NCBI GenBank assembly: GCA_027297485.1
Contig: JAPUHZ010000047.1
Span: 1 to 12,453, forward strand
Direction of reading: 5' to 3'
DNA length: 12,453 bases
Source of the DNA: Deltaproteobacteria bacterium
GTDB taxonomy: Bacteria; Desulfobacterota_B; Binatia; UBA9968
Part shown: piece by piece, positions 7,724 through 12,453 of the stretch
Numbering within the stretch: position 1 is the first letter of the stretch
How the letters are laid out: every line of letters begins with the position of its first letter
Position numbers and translations under genes: made by a program
Notes under the pieces: generated by a model
The model's input: the letters and a program-made list of their open reading frames with translations, nothing else
Database searches by the model: none
What the model was told of the DNA's origin: nothing

Positions 7724-8176
7724 TTACGAATCTTCTTCCAACCGCTTTTTTACTGCCTGGGCAAACTCTTCCATCGTCTGATCCGCCTTACGCTTAATAA
7801 TACTATGCCCTAAGACGGCCAACTTTCCCAGGATGTCCACTAATGCCACGAAAGAGAAAAGGGTCCCCTCTCCAGCCTCTCTCAAACGGACCTCCAGTTC
7901 CACCTTCATACGGCTTGCCATCCTAGAATCGCTCCCGGAGGCTCGGACTTTGATATAGGACATCTCCTCACTCTGAATGACCTCGATCCGCATGGGGAAT
8001 TGCACTCGGAAAGGGCCTACCTTTTCCACCATTACGGCTGTGTAGTGTTTCCCCGCCTCCACCGTCTTGGCCTCCTTGCATCCAGGAACACAGGTAATGA
8101 AGCGGTCGATATCCCAAAGAAACTGCCACACCTTTTCTTTAGGTTGAAGAATCTCTATTTCTTTTTCAAAACGCAA
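7724..8176 (-). CDS. CoxG-like SRPBCC-fold protein
   Basis: A 150-residue protein of the SRPBCC (START-like) superfamily, matching CoxG: the N-terminal strand and helix pattern EIEILQPKEKVWQFLWD, the family phrase VPGCKEAKTV, then VKVGPF-type strands and a long C-terminal helix (TMEEFAQAVKKRLEE). In CO dehydrogenase clusters CoxG helps anchor or mature the enzyme; in other hydroxylase clusters its role is unclear. The start is TTG at 8174-8176: it is the only candidate that keeps the first beta-strand, and GAAAGAGAG lies upstream. The gene ends one base before the CoxM-like start, so it leads the G-M-S set. It lies 131 bp after rpoH on the same strand, with hairpins between them. Confidence 0.85.
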   Translation of the reverse strand: MRFEKEIEILQPKEKVWQFLWDIDRFITCVPGCKEAKTVEAGKHYTAVMVEKVGPFRVQFPMRIEVIQSEEMSYIKVRASGSDSRMASRMKVELEVRLREAGEGTLFSFVALVDILGKLAVLGHSIIKRKADQTMEEFAQAVKKRLEEDS

Positions 8177-8195
8177 GACAGCTCTCTTTCCAGTG

Positions 8196-8238
8196 AGATC
8201 CCCTGAAGGGGTCCAAATGAAGCCATTGCCGGGGATCT
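8196..8238 (-). promoter_or_regulatory. Alternative hairpins in the CoxG-like leader
   Basis: Two inverted repeats share one arm. CCCC/GGGG around loop TTCA (minus strand; 8200-8203 with 8208-8211) makes a compact hairpin. AGATCCCC and GGGGATCT (8231-8238 with 8196-8203) make a longer-range 8-bp stem. Both need bases 8200-8203, so they exclude each other. They sit just upstream of the CoxG-like ribosome binding site, which would suit attenuation, or may be chance. There is no T run after either stem. Confidence 0.3.
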
Positions 8239-8307
8239 AGGAAAAAACCATTCTCACCTGCGGTTGATCCAGGGAAAAAAGAAAGGGGGCCTGATGGTGA
8301 ACCAATC

Positions 8308-9294
8308 CTATTCGGCCCCAACCACGATATCCTTAACGTCCTTAAACTCTTTAGTGAGGTAGGCCTTGAGTTTTTTCTTAACCCTTTCCTCAATCTGCCG
8401 CACCCGCTCACGACTGATACCGTAGTTCTCGCCAATCTCTCTCAAGGTAAGCGGCTCTTCATTTAAGAGACGCTTACGAAAAATGACCAACTCCTTATCC
8501 TTAAGCCTGCTAGCAAACTGCTCCATCTTTTCACTTAAGACCTGACGATACTCGGTCTCTGCAAGCCGCTCCTCCGGAGTCTGCTTATTATCGGGCAAGA
8601 AATGGAGCAGTGTCGCCTCTCCATCACCGCCGACTGGGACATCCGTGGAAAGATCGCGCTGGAAAAGACGCTGCTCCATCTCCACGACCTCCCCCTCCTT
8701 CACATTCAAACGCTGCGCCAAAAGCTTCGGGCCGGGGGCAAATCCCTCCGCCTCCAACTTGTTTTTCTCTTTCTGCAAATTAAAAAAAAGCTTCCGTTGG
8801 GCCTGGGTAGTTCCGATCTTGACCATGCGCCAATCGTTCATAATATAGCGGATGATATACGCGCGAACCCACCAAACGGCATATGAGGGAAAACGAACCC
8901 CACGGTAGGGATCGAATTTTTTCACTGCCTCCATGAGACCAATGTTTCCCTCTTGAATCAGATCCAAGAGGTCCCTAAGGGCTTTCCGGTACTCCCTGGC
9001 AATCATCACTACCAGCCGAAGGTTGGAAGTCACAAGCTTATAGGCCGCCTCGATGTTACCAAACTCTTTATATTCCACCGCCAAATCGTGCTCTTCTTCT
9101 CTACTCAAGAGCGGGTAACGACGGATCTCCAGCAGATACCGTTGCAGGGAATCGAACGGAACTAGGGCCTTTCCGGAAGAGTTGCCCTCTTCGTCCGCAA
9201 CGAGATCGATCTCTTGAGAAAGATCAATCTCATTACCAGGGGTCTCGTCTGGGAGATTTTTCTTCTCTTTAACCATGGGCTGGTCTTCGCTCAT
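8308..9294 (-). CDS. rpoH: RNA polymerase sigma factor RpoH-like (sigma-32)
   Basis: A 328-residue sigma-70 family factor. Region 2 is textbook (LDLIQEGNIGLMEAVKKFDPYRG at about 110-132 and the 2.3/2.4 aromatic stretch FPSYAVWWVRAYIIRYI), and region 4.2 ends in the helix-turn-helix LTLREIGENYGISRERVRQIEE at about 282-303. The diagnostic RpoH box QRKLFFNL is at 166-173, after region 2.4, which separates it from RpoD, RpoS and FliA. It directs core polymerase to heat-shock type promoters. It is longer than E. coli RpoH (284) through an acidic N-terminal extension of about 45 residues, often seen in delta-type proteobacteria (from memory). It lies about 120 bp downstream of rpoZ on the same strand. 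The start ATG has no strong Shine-Dalgarno sequence. Confidence 0.9.
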   Translation of the reverse strand: MSEDQPMVKEKKNLPDETPGNEIDLSQEIDLVADEEGNSSGKALVPFDSLQRYLLEIRRYPLLSREEEHDLAVEYKEFGNIEAAYKLVTSNLRLVVMIAREYRKALRDLLDLIQEGNIGLMEAVKKFDPYRGVRFPSYAVWWVRAYIIRYIMNDWRMVKIGTTQAQRKLFFNLQKEKNKLEAEGFAPGPKLLAQRLNVKEGEVVEMEQRLFQRDLSTDVPVGGDGEATLLHFLPDNKQTPEERLAETEYRQVLSEKMEQFASRLKDKELVIFRKRLLNEEPLTLREIGENYGISRERVRQIEERVKKKLKAYLTKEFKDVKDIVVGAE

Positions 9295-9314
9295 GCGCAG
9301 CTTAACTAGGCAAA

Positions 9315-9343
9315 AATCTACCCTTTTTTGGACCTTCTTTCAA
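9315..9343 (-). promoter_or_regulatory. Candidate promoter for rpoH
   Basis: On the minus strand, TTGAAA (9338-9343) and TAGATT (9315-9320) are separated by 17 bases, so a start near 9308 leaves a leader of only about 14 bases before the ATG. The -35 reads CTTGAAA when extended by one base, the sigma-32 consensus form, but no CCCCAT-type -10 follows, so I read it as sigma-70-like. Confidence 0.4.
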
Positions 9344-9411
9344 GCAAAGGGAGGAAAAATGGCCCGGGAACTCACGAGAGTTGAAGGGAAAAAAACGGGG
9401 GCACGAAATGG

Positions 9412-9615
9412 CTACTTAGTTTCGACCTCCTTGGGGGCCTGCCTTATCAGACCAGCGGCAATCTCTCTGAGAGCCACAACTACTTCTCGATTATCCGAAT
9501 CGATCAGAGGCTTGGCTCCTTTGAAAAGCTGCTTTGCCCTCTTGGAAGCGAGCATAACTAACGCAAAGCGGTCGGGAACTTTCTCAAGACAATCTTCAAT
9601 AGTAACACGTGCCAT
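9412..9615 (-). CDS. rpoZ: RNA polymerase omega subunit
   Basis: A 67-residue omega subunit of RNA polymerase, which binds the C-terminal region of beta-prime and helps assembly and ppGpp response. The opening [20 protein letters not shown] and the phrase [10 protein letters not shown] near 48-57 match omega proteins well; family proteins are 65-90 residues, so this one is complete and short. GGGGGA lies at proper spacing before the ATG at 9615. It precedes rpoH on the same strand. In many related genomes omega follows gmk; here the upstream neighbour is a broken toxin-antitoxin pair. A good Shine-Dalgarno and ATG on the opposite strand at 9349-9361 reads antisense through this gene, but I do not regard it as a gene. 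Confidence 0.93.
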   Translation of the reverse strand: MARVTIEDCLEKVPDRFALVMLASKRAKQLFKGAKPLIDSDNREVVVALREIAAGLIRQAPKEVETK

Positions 9616-9644
9616 AGAATTTCCCCCAAGATATGAAGCAATAA

Positions 9645-9660
9645 TTCAAATCCATTTGAA
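9645..9660. promoter_or_regulatory. Operator-like palindrome upstream of rpoZ
   Basis: TTCAAAT-CC-ATTTGAA is a 16-base inverted repeat with perfect 7-bp arms and a 2-base centre. It overlaps the proposed -10 and transcription start of rpoZ, where a repressor would block polymerase. The length and tight spacing suit a dimeric helix-turn-helix protein. The binder is unknown; autoregulation from the neighbouring dead toxin-antitoxin pair is conceivable but not shown. Confidence 0.4.
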
Positions 9661-9682
9661 CACATTCTCCTTTCACAGTCAA
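9654..9682 (-). promoter_or_regulatory. Candidate promoter for rpoZ
   Basis: On the minus strand, TTGACT (9677-9682) is followed after 17 bases by TCAAAT (9654-9659). The -35 is strong (five of six), the -10 moderate (four of six). A start near 9647 gives a leader of about 30 bases with GGGGGA before the ATG. Confidence 0.4.
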
Positions 9683-9740
9683 CAGCTCCACGGCTTTACC
9701 ATAATCCGTGCCTAAGCTTACAATACCTTAAAAAACTTAA

Positions 9741-10001
9741 CTATCTGCGATAAAACAAGCTGACAAAAGTGACGCCTTCCGTAGTTTCATTCACCGCGAA
9801 TTCGATGAGGAACGGCCCAGCCTGAACAAAAAAGGTCGGAAGACCTGGATCATAAAACGTTGGGAAACGCTCGGACAGGAAAGGGTCTGCAAGAATGCTG
9901 GCCAGGGTTTAGTCAAGTAGCTCTAACTCGGCACTTGAAGCCGACCTTTCCAACTCGACTACACGGAGCAAAAAGGAAAGAGTAAATCTAGGCTCAGCGA
10001 C
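9741..10001 (-). pseudogene. Relic toxin gene of a type II toxin-antitoxin pair (ParE/RelE-sized)
   Basis: An 87-codon minus-strand frame that reads as a coherent small protein apart from one in-frame TAA at 9909-9911 and no usable start (GTC stands where ATG or GTG is expected). Residues before the stop include AEPRFTLSFLLRVVELE; after it TLASILADPF, a proline-aromatic stretch (FPTFYDPGLP), and alternating beta-strand patterns FLIEFAVNE and GVTFVSLFYRR at the C-terminus. Size, strand-rich C-terminus and position directly after an antitoxin, overlapping its end by 8 bases, point to a ParE/RelE-like toxin. The family assignment is weak, because the catalytic or gyrase-contact residues cannot be recognised with confidence. 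The TAA could come from CAA by one change. It is almost certainly not expressed as a full protein. Confidence 0.55.
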
Positions 10002-10425
10002 TGCGGCGTTTAACGAGCCTCTTCTTGCGGGCTAAGGCGATCAGCCGTTTCGCCGTGGGAGCGCCCTTGACGCGAAACACACGGCCAGCCTTAACCTCAT
10101 CGTGCGCGGCACGGATGCGAGTTAAAGACTGTGGGTCTTGCTATAGACGTCCGAGCTCAGTTAAAAGCTGCAACCGCTCAAAATCAAGTTATATCGACCA
10201 CGGGGTTTGGACCCCGCGGTCGACCAAAGGGGGAGAGCTGCCGCTTCTCCCCTTTGGAAACCCCATCGGCTCTGTGCCCGCGGCAAGCCGCGGGGTATGA
10301 TAATAATAATGGTAGCGGTCGGCTTGCCCCGATGAGTGATGATTGCCCGCTCTCCTTACCTGCACCTCTGCGAGGAGCTTTAAGAACTGATACCGGGCCT
10401 CGGTAGCGGTAAGGAATCTATCCAT
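9994..10425 (-). pseudogene. Relic Phd/YefM-like antitoxin gene, interrupted and frameshifted
   Basis: The remains of a prevent-host-death type antitoxin, readable only by joining frames. From the ATG at 10425: MDRFLTATEARYQFLKLLAEVQ, the typical N-terminal DNA-binding part. One extra base near 10356 breaks the frame. The next frame continues GERAIITHRGKPTATI, the Phd hallmark. At about 10301 the frame runs into a palindromic cluster of some 105 bp. Homology-like sequence resumes at 10188 with LDFERLQLLTELGRL, then an in-frame TAG at 10141-10143 (probably a former Trp or Gln codon), then QDPQSLTRIRAAHDEVKAGR and a basic C-terminus ending RRSR at 9997. Three independent lesions make this a clear pseudogene. 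Intact, it would have neutralised the adjacent toxin and repressed its own promoter. The continuous stretch 10189-10425 is open by chance only. Confidence 0.75.
10194..10295. repeat. Palindromic cluster inserted in the antitoxin relic
   Basis: Three adjacent inverted repeats: arms TCGACCACGGGGT and ACCCCGCGGTCGA with loop TTGG and one mismatch (10194-10206, 10211-10223); CCAAAGGGG-type arms with a one-base bulge (10224-10236, 10245-10257); and CCCGCGGC/GCCGCGGG around AA (10277-10294). GGGGTTT at 10202-10208 can also pair with AAACCCC at 10258-10264. The total length, GC-rich palindromes and a flank of the form AT-CAT-x-CCCCGC (minus strand) resemble the cluster at 580-691, though the sequences are not closely alike. 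It separates the two halves of the antitoxin relic, so it is a mobile-type insertion, probably REP-like or an IS200/IS605-type end pair (inference). No target duplication is clear. Confidence 0.65.
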
Positions 10426-10470
10426 ATGTACAGATAAACGTACTTTAATCTGTTCTACTCATCAAGCCTC

Positions 10471-11553
10471 TTATATCTTCAGCCTTCCCACATAGCCGGT
10501 CATCTCCACATAACCCAATCCCTGAATCGGCTTTTTTCGATAGCTCCCGCGCACTCGAACGGCCCCTTCCCAGTAAGTGACCCGTGTGCTTTTTCGCGTG
10601 TCTAGCTCCTGCCCGGGAAAGAAAGGAATGATCTCTAGGACCACTTCTTCAGCCGGGATCGTAACCTTCCATCTCATGGGATAGTTGCCTCCGCTTTTGG
10701 GACTCTTCCATTTCTCTAGGACTTCTACGCGGAAGTCATTGATGGTGAGATGTCGAGTAGTGCCGTTCTCGTAAACCAGGGTGCCGCTGGAGTAGGAATC
10801 AGGTGAGCCATCTTTTTGCCTGATCAGGTAGAGCATGATTTCTGTTTTATTCTCAAGCTGAATACTGAACCAGTCCCAGCCTACTTGATCCTCTCTTAAC
10901 TGGTTTGTGCTAAACTCATGGTCCATCCAGCTCAAGCCACGAACTTTTTCCTTTTTTCCAGCAATCGCTAATTCGCCTTCAGTTTTGAGGCGAGTGAACG
11001 AATAATAGTAGGAGGCCCTTCCTCTCCCCTTTCCTTTCTGGCTGAGTCCTTTTTCCCCGTGCAGAACCGGCGGCTTGAGCGGAGTCAAATGCAATCTTAA
11101 AATTGTATCCCGATCTCTTACCTGAATCGCATGGACCTCCCCTCTCCCTTCAACTTTCCAGTCCTCATTCCAAACCAGATAACGATGGACCGAGGCACCT
11201 GCCCTATCCCCGTATCCACGATTGGTCCTCTCTCGAAAGAGAAACTTTTTCTGTTTCTTGTCTGAAATGGCAAAATGGGCCATGTAGAGTTCGGTAAAAA
11301 GATGAGGCTTGGCTTTCTCCTGCCGGTCGCGCAAGCCAAAGCGGAAAAAGGTCACTTGATAGCCGTACTTCTTCCCCCCTTCTGTCTCCAGATGGCCGGT
11401 GTAGTACCACCATTCAGTCTTAAAATCCGGATGGGAAAAATGGTCTCGGGGAAAAGAGATATTTCTCCCGGGTAAGGCAACTTGATAGGTGAAAGATGAG
11501 GCGAGGAAAAAAACGGTTAGCAAGCAAAGAATTATCCATCGGGTATGGCGCAT
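10471..11553 (-). CDS. Secreted CrtC/AttH lipocalin-like protein
   Basis: A protein of about 360 residues from the lipocalin-like AttH/carotenoid 1,2-hydratase (CrtC) group, often annotated as predicted secreted hydrolase. Residues 1-22 form a signal peptide or membrane anchor (MRHTR then a hydrophobic run to SSF). Hallmarks follow: HPDFKTEWWYYTGHL near 41-55, YGYQVTFFRFGLR near 64-75, the central LSWMDHEFSTNQL, QVGWDWFSIQL, and the terminal GLGYVEMTGYVGRL. Length is typical. The function of non-carotenoid members is not established; no carotenoid gene is nearby, so a periplasmic lipid or small-molecule role is more likely than hydratase activity (inference). Upstream ATGs at 11574 and 11637 are possible; I prefer 11553 because it places basic residues directly before the hydrophobic core and leaves the divergent rhodanese start clear. 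No good Shine-Dalgarno precedes any of the three. Confidence 0.85.
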   Translation of the reverse strand: MRHTRWIILCLLTVFFLASSFTYQVALPGRNISFPRDHFSHPDFKTEWWYYTGHLETEGGKKYGYQVTFFRFGLRDRQEKAKPHLFTELYMAHFAISDKKQKKFLFRERTNRGYGDRAGASVHRYLVWNEDWKVEGRGEVHAIQVRDRDTILRLHLTPLKPPVLHGEKGLSQKGKGRGRASYYYSFTRLKTEGELAIAGKKEKVRGLSWMDHEFSTNQLREDQVGWDWFSIQLENKTEIMLYLIRQKDGSPDSYSSGTLVYENGTTRHLTINDFRVEVLEKWKSPKSGGNYPMRWKVTIPAEEVVLEIIPFFPGQELDTRKSTRVTYWEGAVRVRGSYRKKPIQGLGYVEMTGYVGRLKI

Positions 11554-11577
11554 GGAAAGTGCAAGGATCTGCATGGT

Positions 11578-11606
11578 TTGAGACAAGATTAAAGTAGTGC
11601 TATACG
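11578..11606 (+). promoter_or_regulatory. Candidate promoter at the rhodanese start
   Basis: TTGAGA (11578-11583) and TATACG (11601-11606) are spaced by exactly 17 bases. The -10 ends one base before the annotated ATG, so a transcript from here would start at about 11613, inside the reading frame and next to an in-frame GTG at 11614. It may imply a leaderless GTG start, or the match may be coincidental. Confidence 0.3.
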
Positions 11607-11607
11607 A

Positions 11608-12450
11608 ATGCCTGTGGATGAGGCAAAATACACCCATCTGGAGCTGCTCACAACCCCGGAGGACTTGAAAAAAAAATTGGGGAGCCCCGGCCTATGCCTT
11701 ATCGACACCCGGCCAGCAGAACAGTTTGCTCAGGGTCATATCCCCGGATCTGTCCATTTCGATCTCTTCGGCCTAAGCCTCATCGACACTAGCCCTGCCC
11801 CGCTCAGGGCCTTTATGTCAATGATCTGCCATCTCCTGGAAATGCGCGGCGTCGACCTCCAACAAGAGGTCGTCTTCTACGAGGAAACTTCAGGCATGCG
11901 GGCCGCACGAGGACTTTGGTTTTTAGAATACTTCGGTCACCAAAATGTTCATGTCCTCGACGGCGGCATCCAGGCCTGGAGTCAAGCCGGATACCAGATC
12001 ACGACTCAGGCTGTCTCTCCCAAGCCAAGCCAACTGAGAAGAGCCGAGCAGCGGGAAGTCCTGGCCACGGGCGAAGATGTTCTCAAGTCCCTGGATCAAA
12101 AATCGACCTGCATCGTAGACACCCGTAGCGACGATGAGTACATGGGGCGAAACATTCGGGCGGCCCGAGGTGGAGCAATCCCTGGGGCCGTGCATCTGGA
12201 ATGGATTCACAATCTAGACCCTACAGGAAGATTTAAAGCTACCGGTGAGCTTCGACAAATGTACCGCAACGTAGGGGTGACACCCGACAAACAGATTATC
12301 ACCTACTGCCAGGGAGGTTACCGCGGCGCCCATTCCTATCTGGCACTGAGACTCCTCGACTACCCGAAAGTACGTAATTACCTAGGTTCGTGGCGGGAAT
12401 GGGGAGACCGGTTGGACCTCCCGATCGAGAGGCCGTGGGAAAAAAAGTGA
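11608..12450 (+). CDS. Tandem-domain rhodanese (sulfurtransferase)
   Basis: A 280-residue two-domain rhodanese of the thiosulfate / 3-mercaptopyruvate sulfurtransferase type. Domain 1 (about 12-130) has LIDTRPAEQFAQGHIPGSVHFD but no cysteine at the catalytic loop, which reads YEETSGMR near 91-98, so it is structural. Domain 2 (about 155-275) has CIVDTRSDDEYMG, GAIPGAVHLEW and the active loop C234-QGGYR with the sulfur-carrying cysteine and R239, followed by GSWREWG near 260-266. The loop differs from the CRKGVT and CGSGVT forms of classical rhodaneses and mercaptopyruvate transferases, so the sulfur donor is not predictable. There is no clear Shine-Dalgarno before the ATG at 11608. It ends three bases before the window edge and is divergent from the secreted lipocalin-like gene. 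No signal peptide, so it is cytoplasmic. Confidence 0.92.
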   Translation: MPVDEAKYTHLELLTTPEDLKKKLGSPGLCLIDTRPAEQFAQGHIPGSVHFDLFGLSLIDTSPAPLRAFMSMICHLLEMRGVDLQQEVVFYEETSGMRAARGLWFLEYFGHQNVHVLDGGIQAWSQAGYQITTQAVSPKPSQLRRAEQREVLATGEDVLKSLDQKSTCIVDTRSDDEYMGRNIRAARGGAIPGAVHLEWIHNLDPTGRFKATGELRQMYRNVGVTPDKQIITYCQGGYRGAHSYLALRLLDYPKVRNYLGSWREWGDRLDLPIERPWEKK

Positions 12451-12453
12451 AAA

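Noticed and set aside
8281..8307. Possible rpoH terminator (C-rich run followed by T-rich tract on the minus strand)
   Set aside because: I could not find a convincing stem directly before the T-rich tract.
9349..9715. Plus-strand frame with strong GGGAGG and ATG at 9359, sharing 15 identical bases with the UbiD-family start region (4860-4874)
   Set aside because: It runs antisense through rpoZ, its product has no recognisable features, and it does not resemble UbiD beyond the start. The shared bases are mostly a Shine-Dalgarno sequence, an A run and ATG-GC.
10025..10425. Several small plus-strand and minus-strand frames across the palindromic cluster
   Set aside because: They are accidental readings through GC-rich palindromes and the antitoxin relic; the meaningful reading is the frame-joined antitoxin.

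Overview
The window is a bacterial chromosome segment of moderate GC, with eleven intact or edge-truncated protein genes, one eroded toxin-antitoxin pair and two clusters of palindromes. The gene content suggests an uncultured proteobacterial or Desulfobacterota-like lineage: a long RpoH-type sigma factor beside rpoZ, a Bug/TctC binding protein, a UbiD-family decarboxylase and CO-dehydrogenase-like (Cox) subunits. That placement is inference only; no rRNA or other taxonomic marker is present.

Layout. From 1 to 4647 all genes read on the minus strand. A bicupin protein (3586-4647) overlaps a fused two-domain ABC permease (1854-3596), followed by a periplasmic binding protein (689-1777), a 106-112 bp palindromic cluster (580-691), and the start of a Bug/TctC-type binding protein cut by the window edge (1-426). 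Divergently, a UbiD-family decarboxylase (4870-6297) reads plus. It converges on a minus-strand set of a CoxG-like SRPBCC protein, a CoxM-like FAD subunit and a CoxS-like [2Fe-2S] subunit (7724-8176, 6823-7722, 6321-6830). Further right on the minus strand are rpoH (8308-9294) and rpoZ (9412-9615), then a dead Phd-like antitoxin and ParE/RelE-like toxin pair (9741-10425) split by a second palindromic cluster. A secreted CrtC/AttH lipocalin-like protein (10471-11553, minus) and a two-domain rhodanese (11608-12450, plus) form a divergent pair at the right end.

How the genes may work together (inference). The left two-thirds reads as an uptake-and-processing island for an organic acid, possibly aromatic: two solute-binding proteins and a permease for import, a bicupin, a prenyl-FMN decarboxylase, and electron-transfer and FAD subunits plus a maturation-type protein of a molybdenum hydroxylase. 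The island is incomplete as seen: there is no ABC ATPase, no molybdopterin (CoxL-type) catalytic subunit and no UbiX prenyltransferase. The rpoZ-rpoH block is core transcription machinery.

The strongest non-genic signals are the two palindromic clusters, one of which appears to supply the stop codon of the binding protein and the other of which interrupts the antitoxin; the multiply broken toxin-antitoxin module, visible only by joining reading frames; and operator-like palindromes in front of the cupin operon and rpoZ.
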